Assembly (NCBI GenBank): GCA_007693505.1
Contig: REDL01000077.1
Coordinates: forward strand, 1 to 64,000
Direction: 5' to 3'
Length of the DNA stretch: 64,000 nucleotides
Source of the DNA: Desulfovibrionales bacterium
GTDB lineage: Bacteria; Desulfobacterota; Desulfovibrionia; Desulfovibrionales; Desulfonatronaceae
The notes beneath the pieces are model-generated. The model ran no database searches. It was not told the DNA's origin and worked only from the letters and a program-made list of their open reading frames with translations. Both the position numbers and the translations under genes were made by a program. How positions within the stretch are numbered: the first letter of the stretch is position 1; every line of letters begins with the position of its first letter. Below, piece after piece: positions 1 to 9,022 of this stretch.

Positions 1-212
1 GGACACTTTTTCCCCTGCAAACTTGCAATGATGACAATTTTTCCGAAAAAAAGCCCTGTGTTCCGTCATCTCAGGTCCTGGACCCTGGAAACCAGCCTGA
101 AGAATACCTGGAACCTGTGAATGTTCCGTGGCCGGCCCGGAACGGCAGAATCCTGTTTGTTCCGCTGGGAACAACCATGTGACGGGGGCACCTTCATGAG
201 GAGGACGAGGAT
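1..212. other. Non-coding left edge upstream of sdaA
   Basis: No gene is supported here. The stretch holds several short inverted repeats, for example GTTCCG at 123-128 against CGGAAC at 138-143, and GTTCC/GGAAC around 160-173. It lacks the run of T that would make an intrinsic terminator. It ends in a strong ribosome binding site (AGGAGG near 198-203) for the serine dehydratase. It may be an untranslated leader, but I recognise no riboswitch class. Confidence 0.4.
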
Positions 213-1439
213 ATGCAATCTTTGCGCGAACTGTATCGCTATGGGATGGGACCGTCCAGCAGCCACACCATGGGACCTCGCCGGGCAGCGGAGGCGTTTC
301 GGAAAAAGTACCCCCAGGCCGCGAAAGTTCTGGTCACGCTCTATGGCAGTTTAAGTCTGACCGGGCGCGGTCATTTGACGGATCAGGCTGTTACCCAGGG
401 GCTTTTGCCGCTTCCCTGCGAGGTGATCTGGAGCACGGAGACCCTGCGAGACCATCCCAATGGAATGCGATTTGAAGCGCTGTCTCTTGCTGGTGACTGC
501 CTGGGTGTCTGGACCGGATTGAGCGTGGGAGGGGGAGAGTTGCGGGAACTGGGTGTTCCAGGGCGAGAATTCCCCAGTCGTTACCCCCAGACAACCATGG
601 AAGAAATTTTACATTGGGCAACGACGCGGGGCAATCCAATCTGGGCCCTGGCGGAAGCCCAGGAGGGTTCGGACCTCTGGGATCACCTTGGGTTTGTCTG
701 GATCAAGATGCAGGAGGCTGTCGCGGCCGGCCTGGACGCGGAAGGCTCCTTGCCGGGAGGGTTAAACCTGCAGCGCAAGGCTCGGGGGTTTTTAACCAGG
801 GCCAAGCAGCTGCGTCGCTCGGCCGGTCGAACCGGACTCCTTTCAGCCTATGCCCTGGCTGTTTCAGAACACAACGCAGCAGGGGGATATGTGATCACAG
901 CTCCGACCTGCGGTTCCTGCGGTGTCCTGCCGGCGGTGCTGATGTATCTGCGGCGCGAACTCAGCCTGGAGGAGGACTATGTCCTGCGCGCCCTGGCTAC
1001 GGCCGGTCTGGTGGGCAACATTGTCAAACACAACGCCTCCATTTCCGGCGCTGAAGTCGGGTGTCAGGGGGAAGTCGGTGTGGCCTGCGCCATGGCTGCA
1101 GCGGGCGCGGCCCAGCTTCTTGGAGGCTCTCCACATCAGATTGAATATGCGGCAGAAATCGGCCTGGAACATCATCTTGGACTGACCTGCGACCCGATTC
1201 TCGGCTTGGTTCAGGTTCCGTGCATTGAACGAAACGCTTTCGCCGCAATACGGGCCTTGGCCGCCGCTGAATTCGCCTTGCTTTCGGACGGCCGGCACTT
1301 GATCAGCTTTGATCAGGTGGTGGAGGCCATGCAGTTGACTGGACACGACCTGCCCAGCTTGTACCGCGAGACGGCTCAGGGCGGATTGGCCAAGGTTTAT
1401 ACCGGAAGCAGCACTCGACTGCAGCGGCACTCTCCGTAA
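213..1439 (+). CDS. sdaA: L-serine ammonia-lyase, iron-sulfur-dependent, single chain
   Basis: Deaminates L-serine to pyruvate and ammonia in the cytoplasm using a 4Fe-4S cluster as Lewis acid. The N-terminal beta region carries the GPSSSHTMGP motif (residues 13-22). The alpha region has APTCGSCG (230-237), the GCQGEVG block (Cys284) and LTCDP...VPCIERNA (Cys326, Cys337). Cys284, Cys326 and Cys337 match the three cluster ligands of the family. The protein is 408 residues, slightly shorter than the E. coli enzymes (about 455), with the shortening in the beta domain. The ATG at 213 is preceded by AGGAGG. It stands alone, 127 bases before the next gene. Confidence 0.95.
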   Translation: MQSLRELYRYGMGPSSSHTMGPRRAAEAFRKKYPQAAKVLVTLYGSLSLTGRGHLTDQAVTQGLLPLPCEVIWSTETLRDHPNGMRFEALSLAGDCLGVWTGLSVGGGELRELGVPGREFPSRYPQTTMEEILHWATTRGNPIWALAEAQEGSDLWDHLGFVWIKMQEAVAAGLDAEGSLPGGLNLQRKARGFLTRAKQLRRSAGRTGLLSAYALAVSEHNAAGGYVITAPTCGSCGVLPAVLMYLRRELSLEEDYVLRALATAGLVGNIVKHNASISGAEVGCQGEVGVACAMAAAGAAQLLGGSPHQIEYAAEIGLEHHLGLTCDPILGLVQVPCIERNAFAAIRALAAAEFALLSDGRHLISFDQVVEAMQLTGHDLPSLYRETAQGGLAKVYTGSSTRLQRHSP

Positions 1440-1566
1440 GCAGTTTTTTGATCGGCATCTCTGGACTTTTCACGGTTGGCTTCGTAGAAAAAAAGTGACC
1501 TTCTCCGATTGGATCGGACCACCGTCGGGCGAGATTTTTCGTTAACTTGAGCAATGGAGTGGAGAA

Positions 1567-2319
1567 ATGAAGCGCATGCTATGCGGTTTGCTTGTGTTGC
1601 TGGCCTTGCTGTTTCTGGGGGGACCGGCCTGGGCTGAAAATTTTCTGAAGATGCGTCATGTCAGCGAGCCATTCGAAGTCATGGGACAGCGTCAATCCGG
1701 TAGCGAGGAAATTGTCGAAATCTGGCTGAGTGGCAACAGGGCCAGAATGAACTCCTCTGATAATTCTTCGGTGATTCTTGATGGAGATAGACAGGTGATG
1801 TTCATGTTGGATCATGCGGAACAAACCTATACGGAGGTTCCCTTGAACCTGGGCGAGGCCATGTCCGGCATGTTCGGAGGCCAGGAGGGCGGACAGGATA
1901 TGGCCGCCATGATGTCCCAGATGATGGGGGCGATGATGCAGGTTCGTGCGGAGGTTGTGGATACCGGAACCACCAAGACCGTCAACGAGTGGACCTGTCG
2001 GGTCTACGAGTTGACCTTGAACATGCCCATGGGCAAGACCGTTTCCGAGATATGCGCTTCAGAGGAAATTGATGTCGATGTGAGCATGTACAACAAGATT
2101 GGACACGCCATGCTGGCCGGTCAACAGGGCTTTGAGGAACTGCTCCGGGAAATGGAGAAGATTGCCGGGGTTGCCGTGCTCACTGTCAGCAGGGCCAACA
2201 TAATGGGAGCGACAATGGTGACCCGGGAGGAGCTCCTGGAGCACCGAAAAATGGCCGCACCGGCTGGAAGTTTCGACATTCCCGATGGGTACATGAAGCA
2301 ACGCTTTATGGGCATGTAA
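1567..2319 (+). CDS. Secreted DUF4412 family protein
   Basis: A 250-residue exported protein of unknown function. Residues 1-23 form a typical signal peptide (charged start, Leu-rich core, cleavage after AWA). The mature part resembles DUF4412 proteins, a beta-rich periplasmic family. An unusual methionine- and glycine-rich stretch lies at about residues 99-124 (ten Met in 26 residues, including MMSQMMGAMM), which could be a flexible loop or a soft-metal site; that is inference. A good ribosome binding site (TGGAG, 1557-1561) precedes the ATG. It is followed after 27 bases by the STAS gene, so it may be co-transcribed with a regulatory pair. Confidence 0.75.
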   Translation: MKRMLCGLLVLLALLFLGGPAWAENFLKMRHVSEPFEVMGQRQSGSEEIVEIWLSGNRARMNSSDNSSVILDGDRQVMFMLDHAEQTYTEVPLNLGEAMSGMFGGQEGGQDMAAMMSQMMGAMMQVRAEVVDTGTTKTVNEWTCRVYELTLNMPMGKTVSEICASEEIDVDVSMYNKIGHAMLAGQQGFEELLREMEKIAGVAVLTVSRANIMGATMVTREELLEHRKMAAPAGSFDIPDGYMKQRFMGM

Positions 2320-2346
2320 CCGTAAAACATCACGAGGAGTGACGTC

Positions 2347-2679
2347 GTGGAATTTTCAAGCACGAAGGTCCAGCAGGGCGTGACGATCAAGGCAACGGGA
2401 CGTATGGACGCCGTAACGGCTCCGTCCTTTGAACAGGAGTGTCTGCGTTGGATGGAGCAGGGCAACGTTACGCTGATCCTGGACTTCTCCGGATTGGAAT
2501 ATATCAGCAGCGCTGGGTTGCGAGTGATCCTGGGAATAGGCAAAAAACTGAAAAATCAAGATGGGTTGTTGATTTTTGGTGGAATGAGCGCCATGGTCCG
2601 GGAAGTTTTCGATATTTCGGGTTTTACGTCTATTTTCCCAGTCCATGATTCCATGGAGGCAGCCCTTGCATCCACGTAG
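2347..2679 (+). CDS. STAS domain anti-sigma factor antagonist
   Basis: A 110-residue single STAS domain of the SpoIIAA/RsbV type. The segment DFSGLEYISSAGLRVIL (46-62) contains the Ser (54 or 55) that in this family is phosphorylated by the partner kinase. The phosphorylation state normally decides whether the protein binds the anti-sigma factor. Translation starts at a GTG (2347) with GAGGAG just upstream. Its 3' end overlaps the next gene, an ATPase of the matching anti-sigma kinase family, by 35 bases, so the two almost certainly act as a partner-switching pair. No SpoIIE-type phosphatase or dedicated sigma factor is visible nearby. Confidence 0.88.
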   Translation: MEFSSTKVQQGVTIKATGRMDAVTAPSFEQECLRWMEQGNVTLILDFSGLEYISSAGLRVILGIGKKLKNQDGLLIFGGMSAMVREVFDISGFTSIFPVHDSMEAALAST

Positions 2680-3103
2680 CGACGCGGAGTTGATCGGTCT
2701 TTCATTGCCGGCAAAACCCGCATCGCTGGAGCCTCTTCGGCGCTTCGTCCTGGAACACTTCCAATCCACTGGCATGGCTCCGACATTGGCGCTCAAAATT
2801 GACCTGGTTCTTGAAGAGGTCCTTTTGAACATTTTTACATACGCGTACGCTCCGGATCAGGCCGGAAAGGTCACTGTGGAGTGCGGATCGCAGACGGGCG
2901 AGGAAAGGTTTCTGGTCCGCTTCACGGACCAGGGCCCTCCCTTTGACCCGCTTTCCCAGGCTCTCCCGGATGTCACCGTGAGCATGGACGAGCGCGTTCA
3001 GGGCGGCCTGGGTATTCTTCTGACCAGAGAAATGAGTTCTTTTCAAGAATATCGACGGGAAGGCGATTTCAATATCCTGGATATTTACTTTGCGGAGTCG
3101 TGA
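2645..3103 (+). CDS. Anti-sigma regulatory factor, HATPase (SpoIIAB/RsbW-like serine kinase)
   Basis: A 152-residue GHKL ATPase domain. Visible boxes are the N box LVLEEVLLN (54-62, with Glu57/58 and Asn62), the G1 box FTDQGPPFDP (93-102) and a G2-like GGLGILLT (120-127). In this family the protein phosphorylates a STAS partner and binds a target such as a sigma factor. The ATG at 2645 lies inside the upstream STAS gene, implying translational coupling. No other ATG fits upstream of the conserved core. The real target in this organism is unknown. Confidence 0.88.
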   Translation: MIPWRQPLHPRSDAELIGLSLPAKPASLEPLRRFVLEHFQSTGMAPTLALKIDLVLEEVLLNIFTYAYAPDQAGKVTVECGSQTGEERFLVRFTDQGPPFDPLSQALPDVTVSMDERVQGGLGILLTREMSSFQEYRREGDFNILDIYFAES

Positions 3104-3155
3104 TCCGCTTGCTGTTTGTGCCGCGTAACCCTGTCAGAGCCTGGTCCCGATCATA

Positions 3156-4349
3156 ATGACCATTTCCCCGGACACATCGGCATTACCTTACCGGCTGATC
3201 CTTCACGTGGACATGGATGCGTTTTTCGCCGCGGTAGAACAACGTGATCGGCCCGAACTCCGGGGCAAGGCCGTGATTGTCGGCGGATCCGAACGGGGCG
3301 TCGTGTCCGCCTGCAGTTATGAAGCCAGGAGATTCGGGGTTCATTCGGCAATGCCCATTGCTCAGGCCCGTCGGTTGTGTCCGCTTGGAGTGTTCGTCCC
3401 GGTGCGCATGTCCCGGTATGCCGAAGTGTCGGGCCAGGTCATGTCCGTACTGGAACGATTCTCTCCCCTCATGGAACAGGCCTCAGTGGATGAGGCCTAT
3501 CTGGACGGCAGTGGGCTGGAGCGACTTTTCGGCCCTCCGCGGCAACTGGGCTTGGCCGTGAAGCAGGCCGTGCTGCACGAGACAGGTTTGACCTGTTCCG
3601 TGGGCATGGCTCCAGTCAAGTTTTTGGCCAAAATTGCCTCGGACCAGAACAAACCTGACGGGTTATTCATCCTCACTCCGGACCATGTCCGGGAGTTTCT
3701 TGGCGCATTACCTGTTTCCAAAATTCCCGGTGTTGGTCGGCAAGGGACGGAAAAACTCGCCCTTGTGGGCGTGCGGTGCGTTGGCGACATCATGGGGTAC
3801 CCGGTACATTTCTGGAAGGATCGCTTTGGCAAATGGGGGGAACTGCTCTATGCACGGGCCCAAGGTATCGACCCTCGGCCCGTGATTCGGGAAACCAAGG
3901 CCAAAAGCGAAGGTGCGGAGAACACCTTTGCCGAGGACAGTGAGGACCGGGGCGAGATGAAGCGCTGGCTTTTGGACCAAGCCGAGCGTGTTGGTCGGCG
4001 CCTGCGCCGAGAGGGAAACATGGGACGGACCATAACCTTGAAGATCAAATTCAGTGATTTCACGCTACGAACTCGTGGGACAACCCTGCAGGAACCGACT
4101 TCTTCCACCCGGGTGATTTTTGAAACCGCCACGCACCTGCTTGACCAGGAGCATCTGCCCCGCAGCGTCCGTCTGATCGGTCTGAGTGTGTCGAATTTTT
4201 CCCAAGCCCGTCGTCAACTTCCCTTATTTTCAACACGAAATCCAAATTCCGATGAGCATCTGGACAAGGCGCTTGACGCGATTCGGGAACGATTCGGGGC
4301 AACGGCCCTGGTTCGTGGAAGAATTTTTGGTTTCCGGAAACAGTCATGA
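3156..4349 (+). CDS. dinB: DNA polymerase IV (Y-family)
   Basis: Error-prone translesion DNA polymerase of 397 residues. The palm carries the metal ligands Asp19 in HVDMDAFF (17-24) and Asp112-Glu113 in SVDEAYLD (110-117). A helix-hairpin-helix segment (KIPGVGRQGTEKL, near 188-200) follows, then the little-finger domain. A QLPLF motif close to residue 355 matches a beta-clamp binding peptide. The gene ends in an ATGA overlap with the DUF3108 gene. No LexA-type operator was identified by eye. Confidence 0.95.
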   Translation: MTISPDTSALPYRLILHVDMDAFFAAVEQRDRPELRGKAVIVGGSERGVVSACSYEARRFGVHSAMPIAQARRLCPLGVFVPVRMSRYAEVSGQVMSVLERFSPLMEQASVDEAYLDGSGLERLFGPPRQLGLAVKQAVLHETGLTCSVGMAPVKFLAKIASDQNKPDGLFILTPDHVREFLGALPVSKIPGVGRQGTEKLALVGVRCVGDIMGYPVHFWKDRFGKWGELLYARAQGIDPRPVIRETKAKSEGAENTFAEDSEDRGEMKRWLLDQAERVGRRLRREGNMGRTITLKIKFSDFTLRTRGTTLQEPTSSTRVIFETATHLLDQEHLPRSVRLIGLSVSNFSQARRQLPLFSTRNPNSDEHLDKALDAIRERFGATALVRGRIFGFRKQS

Positions 4350-5188
4350 AGATACGTTCCCTGGGGTTCCCTCAACATTCAAGGATACGGCCGTCCATCC
4401 GGTTGAGAGGCAAAACCGTTTCTGTGCTGCTTTTTCTGGGACTTCTTGCCTTGTCCCCGATCATGCTTGCTTTTGGGAACGGCGTCTGGACGCAAAATAC
4501 CACCCCGGATCGGCCCTGGCCACCGGGCGAAGTACTCAATTACCAGGTTCGCTGGGGTGTCGTGCCCGCTGCGCGGGCTACCCTGGAAGTGCATGCCGTG
4601 GTGGATATCGACGGGCAACCGGCCCGCCATTTCGTGATGACCGCGCAGACCAATGCCTTTGCTGATCTGTTTTATCGGTACCGAAACCACATTGATGCGT
4701 TCACGGATCTGGACATGACCGGAACCTTGTTGTTTCAGAAGCGGGAGGTTGAGCGCAAAAGGCACCGGAGCATGGATGTACGCTTTGATTGGGACACGCT
4801 GGAGACCCAAGTCATGGAAAATGGAGCACCCGGAGAGGGCGTACAATTTCAGCCCGGAACCTTTGATCCTTTGTCGATCTTTTATGTATTTCGAAGCATG
4901 CCCTTGGAAGTCGGTTCGGAGCTGTTGGTCCCGGTGTCCGACGGCAAGAAACTGGTTGACGGCATTGCCCGGGTTCGAAAGCGGGAGGTGATCTCCGTCG
5001 ATGGTCGTGAATTCGACTGCTTTCTTGTTGAGCCGGATTTACGGGATTTGGGCGGCGTTTTTCGAAAAAGTCCGGACGCTGTTCTGCAAATCTGGGTGAC
5101 AGCTGATACCCTCCGGATTCCGGTGCGTATCCGCAGCCAAGTTGCCGTGGGGGCATTTACCGCCGAATTGGACCTGGAGCCTCATTGA
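4346..5188 (+). CDS. DUF3108 domain protein, exported
   Basis: A 280-residue protein with a basic N-terminus and a hydrophobic segment at about residues 24-43 that acts as a signal peptide or anchor. The rest matches the DUF3108 family pattern: a start like GEVLNYQVRWG (near 59) and an end in which the chain forms strands around VRIRSQVAVGAFTAELD. Members are predicted periplasmic or outer-membrane-facing beta proteins with no settled function. Its ATG overlaps the dinB stop by four bases. The pairing with dinB has no obvious functional logic. Confidence 0.75.
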   Translation: MKIRSLGFPQHSRIRPSIRLRGKTVSVLLFLGLLALSPIMLAFGNGVWTQNTTPDRPWPPGEVLNYQVRWGVVPAARATLEVHAVVDIDGQPARHFVMTAQTNAFADLFYRYRNHIDAFTDLDMTGTLLFQKREVERKRHRSMDVRFDWDTLETQVMENGAPGEGVQFQPGTFDPLSIFYVFRSMPLEVGSELLVPVSDGKKLVDGIARVRKREVISVDGREFDCFLVEPDLRDLGGVFRKSPDAVLQIWVTADTLRIPVRIRSQVAVGAFTAELDLEPH

Positions 5189-5225
5189 TGTCTTTCCTTG
5201 TGGCAACGCATCTTGCCTACCCTGA

Positions 5226-5906
5226 TCACGGTGTGACCCAGGTGCGCAAAACACCCAGGCCGTTCCACCACATGGCCATGTCTCCATTAAAGCGGGCCGG
5301 AAGTTCATAGACCACTTCCCACCGACGTTTGAACCGGGCGAGGGCATCCAAGGTCGCCTGCCGCGCATGTGAACGGGAGTCCGGAGCAAACCGCCAGTCG
5401 TCCACGAGAACCAGCGCCTCATGCGCAAGATGTTCCTCCACGTAGGTCAGGCCTTCAAACTGGCTCCGGTAGTTGTGCGCCCCGTCGTTGAAATAGCAGC
5501 CTATGGGCTTGGAAAGGCGGCCTTCGCTCAGTACGTGGCGGAAATCGGCCATGTGAAAGTCAATCCGCTGATGCGGCGGGCAAAAGCGACGAATGTTCTC
5601 CTGAAGGATGGCCATGGCCTGACCTGGATCATCCTGGAATTCCGAGAAATCGTCACAGGCCACCAAATGCTTGTCCTCATTGAACAGAGCCGCGGAAATC
5701 AACGTCTTGCCCTGGAAGGTTCGCACCTCAAAATAACATTCCTCCAGTGGCAGGCAGCGCACGGCGAGCTGAAGCAGTCGCTGGACCTTGGGGGCGGTTT
5801 TCCCCTGAATGGCTGGGAGCGGGTCACAGCGGAAATCCGTGGCCCGGGTCAGTTCCTGGACGGAAAAGACAAGTCTCAGAGTGTTGAGAAATGCAGTTGT
5901 ATCCAT
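5226..5906 (-). CDS. SAM-dependent methyltransferase-like protein
   Basis: A 226-residue protein resembling class I SAM-dependent methyltransferases of the Methyltransf_24 type. FEVRTFQGKTLISAALF (near 59-75) corresponds to motif I, normally E-x-G-T-x-x-G. ACDDF (near 83) follows as the post-beta-2 acidic residue. FNDGAHNYRSQFEGL (near 138-152) and LVLVDDW match the later strands. The first Gly of motif I is replaced by Arg, so catalytic activity is not assured. It begins 29 bases after nrdD on the same strand and could be co-transcribed with the reductase. Substrate unknown. Confidence 0.6.
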   Translation of the reverse strand: MDTTAFLNTLRLVFSVQELTRATDFRCDPLPAIQGKTAPKVQRLLQLAVRCLPLEECYFEVRTFQGKTLISAALFNEDKHLVACDDFSEFQDDPGQAMAILQENIRRFCPPHQRIDFHMADFRHVLSEGRLSKPIGCYFNDGAHNYRSQFEGLTYVEEHLAHEALVLVDDWRFAPDSRSHARQATLDALARFKRRWEVVYELPARFNGDMAMWWNGLGVLRTWVTP

Positions 5907-5935
5907 CCGCGTTGTCTCTCTGCGTCAAGTCCGCA

Positions 5936-8014
5936 TCAATCCGCGGGCGTTTTGGCTTCGGCCAATCCACCAAAAACCCGGCGATGAGCATACTCGGCCT
6001 GTTTTCCCTGGTTCCAGCGCTGGACCGGTCGGTAGTAGCCCACGACCCGAGTATAGATTTCGGCGGGATTGCCGCATTCCGGGCACTCTGGGTGTTCACC
6101 TCGAAGATAGCCGTGGTCCTTGCACACGGAAAAGGTTGGGGTGATGGAGATGTACGGCAGTTTGGTCCGGCTCATGGCCTTGACCAAAAAGGCTCGAAGC
6201 GCCTGGGGGTCGGCCACGGCTTCTCCGAGAAAGGTATGAAAGACCGTTCCGCCGGTGTACAGGGTCTGCAGTTGATCCTGGTGCTCCAAGGCGGTGAAGA
6301 TGTCCAGTCCCAGGTCCACAGGCAGAGCCGTGGAGTTGGTGTAGAAGGGGACTCCGTTCCCCGAGGCCTTGATTCCGGCATACAGCGACGTGTCCAGTTT
6401 GGCCAGCCGATAGCTGACGCCTTCCGCCGGAGTGGCTTCCAGGTTGAACAGGTTGCCGGTCTCTTCCTGAAAGCGCCTGGTCAGATCCTGGAGATGGAGC
6501 AGGGTGGTGCGCATCAGTCGGATACCGGTCGATGTCTCGATCCCTTTGCCCAGCAGATTCAGGCAGGCCTCATGCCCTCCAACCACCCCGATGGTGGAGA
6601 AGTGTCCCTGATAGGCGTTTTTCAGGTAGCGCCGGGTGAAGGGAAACATGCCTCGCTCCAGGTTGTCATTGATCAGCTTGCGCTTGAATTCCAGGCTGTC
6701 CCGAGCCAATTCGGCATATTCCGTGACCAGATCCAGAAAATCCCCTTCATCATGGGCCAGAAAGGCCAGCTTGGGCAGGTTCAGGGTAACCACGCCGATG
6801 GAACCGGTCAGATCACCAGCTCCAAACAATCCCCCGACTTTCTTGCGTAACTCGCGTAAATCCATCTGCAGTCGGCAACACATGGAGCGCACATCCTCGG
6901 GCTTGAAGTCGGAATTTATGAAGTTCTGGAAATACGGAACCCCATATTTGGCGGTGAGTTGGAGCAGCAATTCGCCCACCTCGGTTTCCCAGGGAAAGTC
7001 CTCGGTCACGTTATAGGTGGGGATGGGAAAGGAGAAGATCCGCCCATGGTAATCGCCCTGCAGCATGACCTCCAGAAAGGCCCGGTTGATCATCTCCATC
7101 TCCGGGCGGAAGTCCGCGTAGGTCTGGCTGTCGTGAAGGCGACCGCCGATGATTACTGCTTCAGAGGCCAGATGTTTTGGCGGGGCCAGGTCGAAACTCA
7201 GATTGGTGAATGGACTCTGCCCGCCCCAGCGGGAAGTGGTGTTCACGTTGAAGACGAACTTCTGGATGGCTTGGCGAACCTGGGGGTAGTCGAGACCGTC
7301 GTGGCGGACAAATGGGGCAAGGTAGGTGTCCACGTTGTTGAAGGCCTGGGCGCCAGCCCACTCGTTTTGCAGGGTACCCAAAAAATTGACCATCTGCCCC
7401 AGGGCGGAGTCGAAGTGTTTGGCCGGACCGGACGAGGATCGACCTTCCAGGTTGAACCCCTCCAGAAGCAGATCCCGCAGGCTCCACCCGGCGCAGTACC
7501 CGGCCAGGCCGAATGACAGGTCATGGATGTGCACATAGCCATGTTCATGTGCCTGGCGCACCTCTTGGGGATACTTTTCCAGGGCGTATCGGGCCTGAAC
7601 CGTGCCGGAAAGGTGCAGCATCAAGCCTTGAAAGGAGTGGGCCATGTTCGCATTCTCGGCCACCCGCCAGTCTGACTTGTTCATGTACGCGTCGATGGTC
7701 TCCGTGATGTCCAGAAACGCAGCTGTTTGTTCCCGAATTTGTCGGCGCTTTTCCCGGTAGAGAATGTAGCGTTTGGCTACATCGAACAGGCGAGACTGCA
7801 TGAGGATAGCCTCCACCTGGTCTTGAACCTGTTCCTGGTCCGGAACGGTCAGGCCGGCTTCGACCAAACGCTGTTCCACCTTGTTGGCCAGGCGGGCGGC
7901 CAGCAAGGCATCCTGGATGCCACATGCCCTCAGGGCCTTGAGGATGGCTGCGGCGATCCGGTCCACTGCCCAGGTTTCGGTACGTCCGTCACGTTTGCAA
8001 ATGTGGGTCAGCAT
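5936..8014 (-). CDS. nrdD: Anaerobic ribonucleoside-triphosphate reductase
   Basis: Class III ribonucleotide reductase, 692 residues, making dNTPs without oxygen or B12. The N-terminal 90 residues form an ATP-cone allosteric domain (ICKRDGRTETW...). The C-terminus has a Cys-rich zinc site (CKDH...CPEC) followed by RVVGYYRPVQRWNQGK, whose Gly659 is the expected glycyl radical. The frame stays open upstream to 8386, but that part overlaps nrdG and lacks family similarity. The ATG at 8014 overlaps the nrdG stop by seven bases and gives the normal N-terminus. Expression should follow the upstream cobalamin riboswitch. Confidence 0.95.
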   Translation of the reverse strand: MLTHICKRDGRTETWAVDRIAAAILKALRACGIQDALLAARLANKVEQRLVEAGLTVPDQEQVQDQVEAILMQSRLFDVAKRYILYREKRRQIREQTAAFLDITETIDAYMNKSDWRVAENANMAHSFQGLMLHLSGTVQARYALEKYPQEVRQAHEHGYVHIHDLSFGLAGYCAGWSLRDLLLEGFNLEGRSSSGPAKHFDSALGQMVNFLGTLQNEWAGAQAFNNVDTYLAPFVRHDGLDYPQVRQAIQKFVFNVNTTSRWGGQSPFTNLSFDLAPPKHLASEAVIIGGRLHDSQTYADFRPEMEMINRAFLEVMLQGDYHGRIFSFPIPTYNVTEDFPWETEVGELLLQLTAKYGVPYFQNFINSDFKPEDVRSMCCRLQMDLRELRKKVGGLFGAGDLTGSIGVVTLNLPKLAFLAHDEGDFLDLVTEYAELARDSLEFKRKLINDNLERGMFPFTRRYLKNAYQGHFSTIGVVGGHEACLNLLGKGIETSTGIRLMRTTLLHLQDLTRRFQEETGNLFNLEATPAEGVSYRLAKLDTSLYAGIKASGNGVPFYTNSTALPVDLGLDIFTALEHQDQLQTLYTGGTVFHTFLGEAVADPQALRAFLVKAMSRTKLPYISITPTFSVCKDHGYLRGEHPECPECGNPAEIYTRVVGYYRPVQRWNQGKQAEYAHRRVFGGLAEAKTPAD

Positions 8015-8694
8015 GCGTTCTCCTTGTTGTAACGCCCCTGAAAAGGGCGGAAGGGCTGGGTGTGCAGGGTAAAACCGGAGGGGAGCAGCATGGACATGGC
8101 CTGAATGTCTTCCGGTGTTAACAGCGGGACCAATGTTGTGCGGAACAAAAAACGGTCCGGGGAGAGTTCGGCCAGTTTGAAGGTTTGCCGCAGGGTGGCC
8201 TTGGCCTGGTGGGCGGAAATCCGGTTGCCGGTCAACAAGGGGTATTTGCGCCACGGACCCTTGATGTCCACGGCCACCAGATCCACGGCTTGGAGGGCCA
8301 GGGAGCGCTCCACCACGTCCGGGTGCATGCCGTTGGTGTCCAGCTTGATGGGCAGTGACAGCCGGACGTGCAACTCGGCCAACCACTCGGGCAGATCCTC
8401 GGACAAGGTTGCCTCCCCGCCGGTAACCACAAGACCGTCCAGCCAGGAGGCCTTACGGGCAAGCATGTCCAGGGTGCCGGTCCTGGAAAGGCAGGGATCA
8501 TCCTGGGAATGCCATGCAAGATGAAAATTGTGGCAGGTGGGGCAGCGCAGGTCGCAACCGCCAAGAAACAGGACGGCACAGACGCGACCCGGCCAGTCGC
8601 ACAAACTCATCGGCTCCAGGCCTCGCAGCCTGGACCAGGGGGAGAGATCGTTGCACATAACGCGATAGGGCGAAAAGCCCTCGGGAAAGGCCAT
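8008..8694 (-). CDS. nrdG: Anaerobic ribonucleotide reductase activating protein (radical SAM)
   Basis: A radical SAM activase of 228 residues that installs the glycyl radical on NrdD. Cys47, Cys51 and Cys54 form the CxxxCxxC cluster motif within GGCDLRCPTCHN. The preceding segment RGLEPMSLCDWPG is typical of the NrdG-like subfamily. The start is uncertain: ATG 8694 is the first after the riboswitch and ATG 8658 would give 216 residues. Neither has a convincing Shine-Dalgarno sequence, which fits riboswitch control of initiation. It overlaps nrdD by seven bases. Confidence 0.92.
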   Translation of the reverse strand: MAFPEGFSPYRVMCNDLSPWSRLRGLEPMSLCDWPGRVCAVLFLGGCDLRCPTCHNFHLAWHSQDDPCLSRTGTLDMLARKASWLDGLVVTGGEATLSEDLPEWLAELHVRLSLPIKLDTNGMHPDVVERSLALQAVDLVAVDIKGPWRKYPLLTGNRISAHQAKATLRQTFKLAELSPDRFLFRTTLVPLLTPEDIQAMSMLLPSGFTLHTQPFRPFQGRYNKENAC

Positions 8695-8723
8695 CAGGAC
8701 ATCCGCGTGCCCCGTGACAAATG

Positions 8724-8900
8724 CGCTTCAGGCAGGTCTTCTGACTTGTCCCCCCGAGCCGGCAGACCTTCCCGGAACACGGTTCCAGTGGTCAAATGCG
8801 CTGCCGATCGGGCATGATGGAACTTACAGCGGCGGGACCGTCCCGGAGTTGCACCGGGTTCCCTCGTAACGCTCCCAAGAAGGCGGAGCGACCTGAAGCA
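8724..8900 (-). promoter_or_regulatory. Cobalamin (B12) riboswitch
   Basis: Read on the minus strand, this stretch holds the hallmark elements in order. GAGGGAACCCGGTG comes first, then AACTCCGGGACGGTCCCGCC, then GCTGTAA. These are followed by GACCACTGG, GGGAAGG and the closing AAGTCAGAAGACCTGCC. The outer stem can form between TTCAGG (near 8892-8897) and CCTGAA (near 8727-8733). The element ends about 30 bases before the first nrdG ATG, leaving little room for a separate terminator, so translational control is likelier. In this family adenosylcobalamin binding turns expression off. Confidence 0.93.
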
Positions 8901-9022
8901 AGGAGACATTGCGTAGCGACATGGAAGGAGCGTGTCCTACAGGCCAGCACGCGATGCCGTTGTAGATGGAATTGATGACCTTGTCCAGAGCTGGGGATAT
9001 TCTTTGAAAGGCCTTTTCAGGG

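Noticed and set aside
8015-8386. N-terminal extension of the nrdD frame
   Set aside because: It overlaps nrdG in another frame, is Pro/Arg/His-rich without similarity to NrdD, and ATG 8014 gives the normal ATP-cone start.
8694-8909. Short open frame on the minus strand before nrdG
   Set aside because: It lies exactly over the cobalamin riboswitch; the RNA structure explains the sequence.
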